Below, in pieces: positions 1 through 10,837 of a stretch of DNA of 64,000 nt. Positions within the stretch are counted from its first letter, which is position 1. The number at the start of each line of letters is the position of its first letter. Under the pieces are notes generated by a model that saw nothing but the letters and a program-made list of their open reading frames with translations, was not told where the DNA came from and did no database searches. A program made the translations under genes and the position numbers. The DNA lies in the NCBI GenBank assembly GCA_013368445.1, contig JAACJO010000001.1, positions 3,100,001-3,164,000 of the forward strand, in the 5' to 3' direction. This stretch comes from Leucocoprinus leucothites. Taxonomy: Eukaryota > Basidiomycota > Agaricomycetes > Agaricales > Agaricaceae.

Positions 1-1412
1 TAAACAAAGCCAGCAAGATGGATGGGAAGCTTCTTCAAGGAGTAGGTATGTAAATCAGCCTCTTCTTTCATAGCGGATTTATCAATATCGTTTCCCAGTA
101 CATTTCCTGTTTCTTTTCGAAACCGCTCAGACTATGATGACTATGGGGGACTTCTTCTTTTGGTTTGTTCAAAACTTTGGTGATCTCAGCAAGTTGTTTG
201 AGTTCCACCTTGGAGCTTTTGATGGTCCGTTCATGGACGCTGTCATTGCAGTTACCGTGCAGTTTGTGTATTGTTGGAGGTTGTGGAAAATTGGGCAATG
301 GAAGGTGGTGCCGATAGGAGCCGCATTGGTTGAGTGCCCACCTTTATTACCGTTATTCATACTCATATACCCTCTTTCGGATAGCTTGCGGCAACCTCCT
401 GTATCGGTGGTATGATTGCGGGCATTCATGTAAGTTTATCTCACTCTCTCCACGAAGTCCCTTTGTTCACAAATCCCAGAGCACGATAGACCCAACCAAC
501 CATGACAAACCTGCCCTCTATGTGAGTCATCACTATTCTTCACCCCGAAGTCTAAGTGTAAATCCAAAACCATTAGATCTGGCTACTCGCGACTGCTGTC
601 ACCGACATTGTGCTCGCCGGATCGATGGTCTACCTGGTATACAATATTTTGTTACCTACCTCCGAGAATTCTTGGATTAATCTCGTTCCCAAAGCTCATG
701 AAGTACAGAGTAAACCATGCGAGCCAGAGCACTACATTGGCCATTATAAAGCGGATCCTCTTATTAACGCTGGAAACCAATGCTCTCACCGGTGGGTAGA
801 AAACTTGACCTTTTGCCATCACTGACTTGTATCTTTCAATCAGCTGCGGGGGCGATCACGCTTGTCACCTTCTTCCTGGCCCCGGCAGTCGCGCCTCCTG
901 TAAGATCTTCTACTTAGAATATGTTACCTCAAAAAATAATTTTATGCACTACCCCTTCACAGAAGACGAACTTATTTATGGTCCTGTAAGTTCTCCACTG
1001 CGACTGATCGAGAGAACTATGTTACTAATTCATTTTTACTAAGGGGATTTACACTTGGGAAATTGTATGTGCATCAATCACTACCTTTGTAAATTGCACA
1101 GTCAATGATTATCATAACATTTACAGGTACAGCAACTCCTTCATGGTGCTCCTCAATCAACGTGTCTATTATGAGGCGCCTGGCGGGGTCAAGGATAACG
1201 AAACCTTCAGCTCCTCTAGCCACAGGAGCAGAGGGATTTCGTCGCGCAACCAGGAGTTCGGCATTTCTAGTCAGAATCAAGCCGCGGGACAAATTTCTGT
1301 GATACGGTTCGTGGAAACAAGGTCGGATGAGCCTATGGCACTCGAGATGGGCAATATACATGGGACGAAAGATGACCAAGATCTTAAACCTGTCCCCCGC
1401 ACCTATGTGTGA
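1..1412 (+). CDS. DUF6534-family membrane protein, 3' part (5' end outside window)
   Basis: This is a multi-pass membrane protein of the basidiomycete DUF6534 type, whose function is unknown. Exon pieces read in order: a helix with DAVIAVTVQFVYCWRLWKI (about 234-290), a second with DIVLAGSMVYLVYNILLP (about 600-655), then LETNALT joined across a short intron (793-841) to AGAITLVTFFLAP, and finally the family-typical YSNSFMVLLNQR near 1130-1165. A hydrophilic cytoplasmic tail follows, ending at the TGA at 1410-1412. The order of these blocks is the family's usual one. The start codon lies before base 1 and several short introns are only approximately placed. It is the first of two DUF6534 loci here; the other is near 16.1-17.3 kb. 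Confidence 0.72.
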
Positions 1413-3102
1413 CCGGGGCTCCTTGTAACCTGGCCTGCGTCATTATGAATTTCCGAACACTTTGCATTACCCTATTGTTACTAGCTCATGAAACCAGAAT
1501 CGTGGCATTCTCAGTTACTATGTGTGACCACAGACTCTGAGCCGAAACAACAAGTCAGGTACTGATGAGCCTGGACACATACAAGAATGATACCAAGCGG
1601 GGACAAGCATCAGAGGAAAAAAGCTCGGGGAAAACCTCCACATGAAGATTCAGCAGTTAGTCGTCTTCTCTGCCTAGAAACGGCTCTTCTTCTTTACACT
1701 CCAGCACCTACTGTCTCATCATTATTTACACAGCTTTCGGCTCTGTGTTATGCAATGCCTCAGCTTGTTGAGCAAACTTGAGCTTATGCGCAAACAAGGG
1801 AGAATCTGATACCTAGCTAAGAATAGTATTTTTGAGGGGACTACGGGGCCGAGGAGATGATAGATCCCTCGCCGTTCATCGCGTGCCTAGAATTATCGAA
1901 ACCTTAATAGACCGACTTCAGTACACGCCCGCTTCGCGATCATAAATCTCGGACTCAATGATTGGGGAACTTAGGGGTGCATCGAAGTTGATTCCTGATT
2001 ATGTGAACCGAGTCTGCAAGCACCCTATTCCACCGGCGTAAGAACAACGCCATAACATTCTAGGCCAACCAAGTAAGCTTCCACAAAAATCTTTTCGCTG
2101 GTATAGTGGGAGATTGAAACTTGGCAATGATTCCTGACCATGCGGTACCTTTATGAGATTGATGTCCGATATCAGAAAAAGCCACCTAGTGACAATAATT
2201 GCCGAAGATTTCAGTTCCACCGTCAAATTTCAAGTTCGCCGTCCTGCAGAATTCCAGTGCACATGACTCACAAAGGACGTTGCATCAATCAATGGTAGCT
2301 GTTTCCTTTGTCGTGGACATCCGTCGTCCCTGGGAACTGTCTCCGACATCCTGACTCGGAAGTTGGCGCTAAATGCAGGTGGCAGCTAAGCGACTAATAT
2401 ATTTCCCACATCACCTGTCACTGCCCCTAAACGCCATAAAGACTACCCGACGGTGGTGAAATGCATAGCTGCGCAGCATGGGGGATTTGAACTTTTCCTG
2501 GTTTAGATCGGTGGATAGACTTCTGATGTTGGGAGAATCTATCACTACCACTAAGTACAGATCGAAACACCACGTCTCAATGCAGTATCTTGCTGATACA
2601 TCACTCAAAGGCTTGGCTCGTCGTACGTGATTGGACGCAACACTAAGAGCTCCCACTAAACTCATCAGCACTTTAGTGTTCGCCGCGTAGCGAGGAAATG
2701 TTATAATCCGGGGTAATCTAACAACCATCTTTAGAGCCGACCGGTGGGCGGATGTCTCTCATAAAGTATACCGTTTATACTAAATTCAGAAGTTGGTGTG
2801 CATCAGAACGTCTATAAGTCCTTTCTTCCACTCATATTCATCAATCTTGAAGGGCCAGAACCGCTGATGAGGAAATCTACTATGCGTCCAACAACTAATT
2901 CGGTATGACCGATGATGAAGAACGTCTGAGATGCCGTTCCATACTCGCTGGAAGGTCCAGGATGGACTCAGCAGATGATGTGTGAGAAGGACCCTAATCC
3001 AGAAAAACTAGTCCTGGCTTCTCTCCTTGATCATATCATTATGGGGAGGTGGGTCGGCACGGGCGCAAACAATCAGTCACACATCTACAATGTCCAGGAG
3101 GG
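1413..3102. other. intergenic stretch without recognisable gene
   Basis: Only short open frames occur in any direction and none carries a recognisable motif or a plausible splice chain. The right end is the promoter region of GMC copy 1. Confidence 0.5.
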
Positions 3103-3109
3103 TATATAA
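3103..3109 (+). promoter_or_regulatory. TATA box of GMC copy 1
   Basis: The sequence TATATAA lies 87 bases before the start codon at 3190. The two paralogous GMC genes have a TATA element at nearly the same distance (85 and 89 bases), which supports the call. Confidence 0.5.
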
Positions 3110-3189
3110 GTCAATGGCTATTCAACTACACCCACAGGAACTCTCTGAAGCCGATAACTCGTCAATCACACTGCCCAAAACACCAAATC

Positions 3190-6100
3190 ATGCCTCACAT
3201 TGAACTCAAGGACGCAATAAATCGCTCATTTGACTATGTCATCATTGGTATGCTTCCACAAGTCTCTTGAGTCGATTTCAGTCGTTCATAGTTTTGCTTT
3301 TCCCCAGGAGGAGGCGTGAGTTCAGCTGTATATCAAGGAACCTAAACTCTCATGACAGTTCTCTCAGACTGCAGGCTTGGTGCTCGCGACTCGTTTGACT
3401 GAAAGTGCAGATACCTCAGTGCTTATATTGGAAGCCGGAGAAGAAAATCTGGACGACCCGCTGATTAGTGAGTGTATACCTACCTCAATCCAGCTAACAT
3501 CTTGTCAATACCATTGCTTTCGCATTGCGTAGCAAAAATCGGTCTGTATGGCCAAACCTTTGGCCAGGAGAAATACGATTGGTGCTCGATGACGGTAGAT
3601 CGATCCAGGTATTTGTGGCCTTTCTCCCTGCTGACACGAATTCCAGGTCCCTCAGGTAAATGCCGATAACACCGTTTTTCCATGGCCGAGGTGAGAGGTA
3701 TGAAATCTCCTCTACAAAACTCTACTGACCTTACGAATAGGGGAAGGATACTTGGAGGGAGTTCGGCAGTGAACTTCACCGCATGGAACAAACCTTCTAA
3801 AGAGGATATAGATGGTAAGGCAATCTGATTGATTCCCCCTGTCTCTAGGCGCTTAACGATCATAAGCTTGGGAAAAATTGGGAAATGAAGGGTGGAATTG
3901 GGAGACGCTGGACAAGTATATTTCACGAGCGACCACGTACGCCAAGGCCTTCCCTCTGCTACGTCCGACCTGCCTCTGAATGTTGACATAGATACACACC
4001 ACCCACCCTGTCTGAAGCTGAACATGCTAGACGAGGAACTCCTCGCGTTTTCAAGGAATTATGGGCAAAGGGTCCAGTGGGCAATGGTAATACACAGCTT
4101 GCTCTCATTGAATAATTCCGCTTACTTGTCATCAGGTCCCATCCAGATCTCTTATCCCCCTTACAGGACTGATCTCGACGTCAAGATACAGCAAGCTATT
4201 CAGGGATTGGGCTACCCTGTCGCTCCTGCTCCTGTGAGTTCTGGAGCTTTTTGCTTGGACTTTTACTGAACTTATCCCTCTTCAGCTGGATGGTAATGTA
4301 AGTGACATGCATACTTTTACCTTTTGACCTTATTTACTGAAGTTCATGACGTCTTCTAGCCCAACGGTGTCACGATAGGTGCTATGAGTGTCGACCCAGA
4401 GACCGTAGAGCGATCTTTCACTGGAAATGCCTATTGGAAACCCAACTCTGCAAGGCCAAACCTGAGTCTGTTGACGGGTGCCGTGGTACACCGCTTGGTC
4501 ACGACTGAGACCGATGGAGAGCTGGTTGTGACAGGCGTCGAGTTCTTTTACAAGAGTGGTGGTGGAGAGGCTTATACAGCTCGGGCCTCGAAGGAAGTGA
4601 TTTTGAGCGCTGGGTGAGTTTTCTGGCCTTTGGATCATCTATTTCTCAATTACGTCTCTCCTTCGAATACAGAACTTTGAGGACACCCCAAGTCTTGGAA
4701 CTTTCAGGCATTGGTTCCCCTGAAGTTCTTCAAAAGGTTGGTATTCCCGTCAAGTTAGCGCTGAATGGCGTCGGAGAGAACGTCCAGGATCATATTCACA
4801 GCACCGTTGTCGTTGGTTAGTAGCCATGATTTACAACCAAAGAAATGCCCTCACTCAAGTAACACAGAACTCAAGGATGACGTCCAAGATGAGACTTATG
4901 ATGTCCTCCGCAATCCTGGTGAAGCGGAGAAGAACATGGCGCTTTTGTACGCACCCTTTTTTTCCTCCGCCAATAGTGCCCTGTTTTGCTGATAGCGGTC
5001 GGTCGGTGACATTTAGCACAAAAGCCCAAGGCTTGTATACAATGGGAATCAATACCTTCCTCTATGCTCCGCTCCCCGCCCTATCCGACAAAGGCCAAGA
5101 AATAATTTCCAGCGCTCGCAAGGAAATCGAAGCCGGGATAGCTGCAGGGAAATACCCTGCAGGACTCGCCGACCAATATAAAATAGTTCTGGAAAACATA
5201 GAGAAAGTTCCAACTTGTGAAATTATCGTATTCCCAGGTGCTTTTGGTGGTAAAAGTGAGCTCTCTTTTGACACGAGTTTTCGTTACAGAATTGAGGGTG
5301 AATTTCTTAGATATGCCAGCGCCTGGAAAGAAATATTATGCATTTGTGGCTGCTTTGAATGGTTTGTTTTCCAGAGGTACCATTGTACGTCCCGTACCCC
5401 CCAACTCAGGCTTTCACTAGCCCTTGACTGACGAGACCTTCCGCTACTTAGCATGTGACTACCACGGACCCAGCGGTACCCTCGGCCATAGACCCTCATT
5501 ACTTCGAGCAGGATATCGGTGAGCCTCTTGCGCACACGACTCGTCCCGATATACTGACTCTTTCCCAGATCTCAAAACACACCGGGAAGTCATGAAGTTT
5601 TGTAGGAAGTTGGCGGGGGTTGCGGAATTGAAGGAATATTTTGGTGAGTCCAGTGGTAGCCCTCCGGGTTAAACGGCTCAAAACCTCATCATTTGATCGC
5701 ATTTTTCAAGGTGAATCCCCTCAAGAACTCAACCCTGGGCCTAGCGTTTCGACTGACAAAGACCTGGAGGGTACGCCACTGACTTCATGTATCTCGATCT
5801 TCAACAAATTAAACTTTTGAATAGACTACGTCAAACGTTTTAGCAGTACTACCTTCCGTAAGTCTCGATTCGATTCAACCGAGGTCACACTATTTGACTC
5901 TACCTTCAAAAGATCCCATTGGCTCGGCATCTATGCTACCTAGAGAGAAAGGCGGAGTGGTGGACAATAAGCTGAGGGTAATGCAGCAACGACATCGGTT
6001 TTCGATAATCCGCACTCAATGTCGCATCATTAGGTCTATGGAACAAAGAACCTCCGTGTTGTTGACCTTTCCATTGTCCCGCTTCATTTCGGGTCGCACA

Positions 6101-6275
6101 CTCAGTGTAGGTCCAATATATTGGATTCGACTCTACCAAACGCTAAAAACATTTGTATGGACAGGTATCGCATACGGTGTTGGTGAATATGGTAAGGACG
6201 AGTATTCAGTTTGGTTTTTGTTGGTTATGTTAATCTTCTCGTTTAGCTGCCGACATCATCAAGGGCCTTGCGTAG
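3190..6275 (+). CDS. GMC family oxidoreductase, copy 1
   Basis: This is an FAD-dependent glucose-methanol-choline oxidoreductase (alcohol oxidase or dehydrogenase type) with unknown substrate. The start ATG at 3190 gives MPHIELKDAINRSFDYVIIG. After a short intron comes GGGTAGLVLATRL, the FAD-binding Rossmann motif, with LILEAGEE following. Signature 1 appears as GRILGGSSAVNF near 3740-3775 and signature 2 as LRTPQVLELSGIG near 4675-4715. A split codon across the intron near 5850-5912 restores the active-site His of HPIGSASMLP. The second active-site His lies in LHFGSHTQ (about 6080-6105), and the gene ends AADIIKGLA at a TAG. At least 14 introns are present. There is no signal peptide, so it should be intracellular, unlike secreted aryl-alcohol oxidases. 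It is more diverged from copies 2 and 3 than those are from each other. Confidence 0.85.
4286..4297 (+). other. 12-nt micro-exon of GMC copy 1
   Basis: Twelve bases coding Leu-Asp-Gly-Asn are bounded by TTCAG on the left and GTAAGT on the right. They join in frame the exon ending APAP to the exon starting PNGV. The same micro-exon is found in both other GMC copies. Confidence 0.7.
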
Positions 6276-6484
6276 AATTACTTTGTGTTGGAGAGTTGGA
6301 AGGTTGAATCTGCTAGACCTGGTTCATAGCTTGAGTGGTAGATGGTGTTGTTTTGAGAATACGGAAGGTGTACTCTATTGATTGAATACCTATGATTTGA
6401 AATGGTTCGCGGAACGATAGTCTTGGGCTGGCAAGACATTAGATAAACTTGAACTCCGAGGAGTAGCAAGGTCTTCTGTGGTTT

Positions 6485-6680
6485 GTTCTCTTCTAAGCCT
6501 GTGTTGAATGTGGCGTTCTTAAGAGTTTTGGAACTGGCGAAATAGTGTATGCTCGCGGGGTTCCACTGATATCAAATGAATAAGAGATGGGCGGTGGTCA
6601 GAATGAAAGACATGAGTATTTTTCGTAGAGCCAAAAACATGGAGTGTCATAAATTTAATCAGATATAATATCAAGCGCCA
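6485..6680 (+). repeat. dispersed repeat family, copy 1
   Basis: A block of about 195 bases beginning TTCTCTTCTAAG and containing GACATGAGTATTTTTCGTAG matches two blocks near 10.25-10.71 kb in the same order and orientation. It lies downstream of GMC copy 1 and has no coding capacity. It is probably a degenerate non-autonomous element or other repeat relic. Confidence 0.6.
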
Positions 6681-6690
6681 AGATATAATA

Positions 6691-7181
6691 CAGTAATGCC
6701 GGATAGTGGATTGTAAAGCTGTGAACAAGGAAATTTGTGCATTTATCATTTGGCATCTACTTTTCCAGGCCCGCAGGTGCAAATTCAACGGCACTTGTCT
6801 CCCCCAAGTCCCAAATCTTGACCAATTCCAGGCCAGCACGTTTTCCAATCCGAATAAAATCGTCGGAGGACCTTTCTTGACCGTTTTGTAGGACCATCAT
6901 TATCGCATCAAAATAGTATTGGCGTATCCGACCAACACCATAATTAGGCAGCAGGGGCGGGTCTGCTTGCCCTAAGGCGATCTCATCATCCGATACACGA
7001 ACGGCACTTTGAAGGATGAATTCCTCTACTCCGCTTGTCAGTCTGAAACTGATTTATTTGATTATAATAAAATTTGACGAACGAACGAGGACCCGACTGG
7101 TTGGAGACATGACACTGCGGACGTTTGAAAGTGCCTTGATTGCAACTTCGTCTGACATTAGGTGGCTGGGGTGTAGCACCA
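6691..7181. other. gene-poor stretch before the O-methyltransferase 3' end
   Basis: No recognisable gene is seen. It may contain remains of the lost C-terminus of the neighbouring minus-strand O-methyltransferase, but no motif could be placed with confidence. Confidence 0.35.
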
Positions 7182-8673
7182 TTAGTGATGAAAAAACGGA
7201 GCACCGCTGGGAACGTACATCACATTCTTCAGCTAAGCAATATATAGTGAGAAGATTGGCTGCTATTAGTAGAGGGAACACAACGTACGAGGTAAATGTC
7301 GCAGTGGGCAATAGGTTTCTCGGCGAGTAAGTCAATAGGTTTAAATCCAATCCTACCATCAGCAATGGCCTCAGGACAGCCCTTAGGCCAAAAGTCCTTC
7401 TCAGCTTGTTCTATGCGTTCAGGAAGGTCTTGTAATTTCAAGTTGAGATTTTTATAGCGCTTGCACAACTCCATGGAGATATGGCCCACGCCTCCTCCGA
7501 CGTCATTGACAGTGGCGCCTTGACTGAGTTCGCCCCAAGGGTAACCTATGGAAGTGTGTATTCTCTTCGGAAAGGGATTTTTAAGTATAAGCATGATCTT
7601 CGCATACCTGTGATAATGGCGCTTGCGTCGCATGCAGCGTTGCCTCCAATCATGGCCCTCCCGAATTGAGCACCTTGTTCAGCTGCTTTCGGATTATCTT
7701 TCTGTTTTCTCTGGTAAATGACGGTGCAACAACCCCGGAGCCAGACGCGTGTTGTCCGCATGCTAAATAGTGGACACTTACCCCTTCAAAGTAACGGAAC
7801 ATTGAATCTGGAGTACCGAAGGCATAATTGAATGAAGATCGCCCTGGTGCGTCGGAGAAACCCCATTCTGGGTCCAACAGTGTATCAGCGAGATGAACTG
7901 CAGACTTGTTTGTAGGCTCGTCCGAACTGTAGAGTGACGGATTTTTCGAATATTGAGCTAGTTATTTCATGTGACGAGAAATGATGCGGTACCCACATGT
8001 GCAATCCCATGCTGGATAAAGGATCCGAGCTGAGGAAAAGCATGCTAAGGCGATTGTTTGCAAAGGTGTCCCTTGAGACTGGTCAGGCTGTTAGTAGAGA
8101 GTTTGTCGGTACTTGAAGTCGATGAACGAACCTTCACGGAATATATGCTGTGAACACAACGTCCGCAGAATTCTAGCCAGCTTCTTCTCTTCGATCTTGC
8201 ATCGTTTACTTATTTCCGAGACGTGTAGTCCGGCCGGTTCATCGAGTAGGATGTCCGCGACTTGCGCTCGCAGAGCAACACTGAGGTAAGCCGTCTGATA
8301 AATCTAGTGTCACCGCAGCCAATGTTAGTTTATATCTCGCAAGGCAACCGAGAAACTCACATTAAGGTGCCTCTGATGTATCCCATGAGCCTTATTATCT
8401 CCTGTGCCTAAAGCAAAGAATGCTACTCACGTTCAGGACCGTATGATTCGGTCGTACAAGCGTTGCACACAGCTGTGCACACGCTCCTTCTAGAGTTTGA
8501 ACTGCCTTTCTGACATCGAGGGGATAGATCTTGCTATCTAATGGATGTGGTTCAGTGTCACTGAGGGGTGGAACATATGGTTTGGCAGGATTGGCCGTAT
8601 AATAAGACTCGATTTTTCCCGCGGCGCCAGCAATGAGGGAGACCAAGCCAGAGATATTCGCCTGTTCCGACAT
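7182..8673 (-). pseudogene. O-methyltransferase (COMT-like), C-terminally truncated
   Basis: The minus-strand reading starts MSEQANISGLVSLIAGAAGK at 8673. It continues through a winged-helix dimerisation part (VADILLDEPAGLHVSEISKR, then KKLARILRIL) and FNYAFGTPDSMFRYFEG to the SAM-binding core VNDVGGGVGHISMELCKRY (about 7450-7510), then KPIDLLAEKPIAHCDIYL. In fungal COMT-type enzymes this is followed by the catalytic His in an HDW-like motif and about 70 more residues. Here an intron with a good GTACGT donor and a TACTAAT branch point leads to LKNVMYVPSGAPFFHH and a stop at 7182-7184. The catalytic His block and the C-terminus are absent. It could be a recent pseudogene or encode an inactive protein. 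A TATA-like element lies near 8721. Confidence 0.65.
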
Positions 8674-10248
8674 GGAGATAGCTTGTTGACTTTATTGGTG
8701 TTCTAGGTCAGAGTGAAGCAGTTTTATACTGGAGGTGCTTGGGAAAATGATGTGGGAAGAACGAGACCGACTCGGAGAACGGATTTCGTGCAAGTCGTTG
8801 TCATAGTCTATGACAATGACTTTAGAGTTAAAGGATAGTGATAATAAGCTGAGAAATCACTTGCCAATACAGTGATAGAACCCTCCCCGGCCCGATTCAC
8901 ATACTAGACCATAGATGATGCTTCGCCTGGACTTTGATTGGACCGGATAAGGGATGTACAGTAGTAGGGCTATATCAGATTTCTTAGTAGCCCATCTGTT
9001 GGGAGTTTTTCTTTTTTGTAAGCAATGTTGATTAAATTGAAATCCTATCGCTGACTGTTCCAGACGTTTGCAGCTAGTCGAAGTTGCTTCAGTCAAGGTA
9101 GCTAACTAGTACACCAGTTCTTCGGATAGTACTAACCGGAAAGGTGCTTATACACAAGAATAAGTTCATCAGAGAAGTCCCAAACAAAACCGAGAAACGC
9201 GAAGCACATGCAATCCGCACACCTCGTGAGTAATTCTGCGCTAGTTCTTCAGGCCATGTACGCATGAATGGTAGGTCACGCTGCTAGTATAGGCACTTGC
9301 ATTCTCAGTATTATTGGGCTATGGGGGTGGCTACTGACGAGTACCTCGGATATTCTGCCTATCGTGCTGACATGGACTATCATCTATGCTGTATTCCCGG
9401 AAATCTTCGTCGTGAAAAGAAAGCCTCCGAGGGACCCATAAGATGGCTCTTTAGAGAGATTGATCTGAGAGATAGGGGCATAGGCTTTCTGTGACCAAAT
9501 CAATGTGGTCAGATAAGGGTGATGGAGATGGTATTATGAGAATAACGAGACTCTTATCGGAACTTCAATCTTAAAGGCGATCACGGAATAGCATATCCGA
9601 GCGGCCTCACTCCAGATTAGGACCTGCGTATTTCTTCGTGAGAGCTTTAAGTTGGTCTTTAGAATCATTAGGAAATGTGTCGGTACTTCAACAACTCCAC
9701 TGGGTCTAGGAAGAACTTGAGGGATGGGAAGGGAGCACAGAACTTGACAATGGCCCCGGCCGTTGTCGGCATCCCTCCCCGACTCATCCACGAGTGTCGA
9801 AAATCCACTCATGAGAACTATGTTTTTTTCCTTACAGAAGTCTCGAATGCCGTTGAACGTTGAGTCGTACAAGCAGCCAACAATAGCTTTTCCCCATCAT
9901 CACCTTGAAACTCGGGCCCCAGAGCTCCCCACATTCGAGTCGAACGTTCTGTCAAAGTCAACTGACTCCAAAATTAGCTATGCTAGAGCCTATCTAAGTT
10001 ACTCTCAGGGTGTTGAACTAGTGACTGACATCATGTGGTGTCGCGGCCTCTATGGACTGTAAGTATCAAGATAAGGCAGGAAGTAAGGGCGGGGTAAGGA
10101 TAATCCTTTCGATGTCCGACTCGGATGTGGGTAGTGCCTAGCAGTCGGATGGAGTGGGTGTTGATTTCGTTCCTAGTCCCAGATGGTAAGTACTTAGCAC
10201 CACTAAGAAGCTCATGAAGAGCCTTGTATCAGTCGGTTGACACCATTA
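8674..10248. other. gene-poor region with possible decayed coding remnants
   Basis: No intact gene is visible. On the plus strand around 9290-9450 one frame reads like two hydrophobic segments (CILSIIGLWGWLL, then WTIIYAVFPEIFVVKRKPP) before meeting stops. On the minus strand around 9540-9990 a broken frame includes YDSTFNGIRDFCKEKNIVL. I do not recognise either family. Both look like remains of genes destroyed by frameshifts. Confidence 0.3.
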
Positions 10249-10500
10249 TTCTCTTCTAAGAGTACGTTGGATGTGGCGTTCTTCAGAGCTTTGAAACTCA
10301 TTGCGTAGTGTGCTCGTAGTGTATTCGCAGAGTTTCACTGGTATTAAATGAGGAAGAGACGGGCCTTGGTCAAAAATAAAAAACATGAGTATTTTTTTCG
10401 TAGAGTCAGGTTGAACATGTGGTTGTCATCAATTCAGCCAGGTATAACATTCAAGAACCAGGAAAAAAAAGGGTCTTCCCATCCCAAAAAAGCGGAGCAA
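10249..10500 (+). repeat. dispersed repeat family, copy 2
   Basis: This block begins TTCTCTTCTAAG and includes AACATGAGTATTTT and the TCAATTCAGCCAGGTATAAC segment. It ends in a purine-rich tract with GGGTCTTCCCATCCC. It is followed directly by copy 3, so the two form a local direct tandem. The short open frames in copies 2 and 3 simply reflect the shared sequence. Confidence 0.65.
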
Positions 10501-10520
10501 AAACGAAAGTTCCAGCAACA

Positions 10521-10712
10521 TCTTTGGAACTCATCGCCTAGTGTGCTCGCAGAGTTTCACTGGTATTAACTGAATAAGAGACGAGCGGTGGTCAAAATGA
10601 AAAACATGAGTATTTTTCGTAGAGTCAGGTTGAACATGTGGTTGTCATCAATTCAGCCAGGTATAACATCAAGAACCAAGAAAAAACAAGGGTCTTTCCA
10701 TCCCAAAAAGCG
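10521..10712 (+). repeat. dispersed repeat family, copy 3
   Basis: This direct repeat of copy 2 shares the GTGTGCTCGCAGAGTTTCAC block, the AACATGAGTATTTTTCGTAG block and the GGGTCTTTCCATCCC end. It lies immediately before the 3' end of the MBOAT gene. Confidence 0.65.
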
Positions 10713-10837
10713 AAAAAAAGAACGTTCTAACAACATCTATCGAAAAGAAGTCAAGAAGCAGCAACAAGGCCGTTCAAGGTATCAACGACCAAGAGTATAA
10801 GTGATCCAGAATACTTTTTTCCACATCCATTAGGAGC

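Noticed and set aside
2411..2728. 105-codon open frame on the minus strand in the first intergenic region
   Set aside because: No motif, no splice partners and no recognised family.
3480..4025. 181-codon open frame on the minus strand
   Set aside because: It overlaps several exons and introns of GMC copy 1, whose motifs are unmistakable on the plus strand.
10348..10800. Two Lys/Arg-rich open frames that share a peptide
   Set aside because: Their similarity is explained by the tandem DNA repeat they lie in; there is no sign of protein-level constraint.
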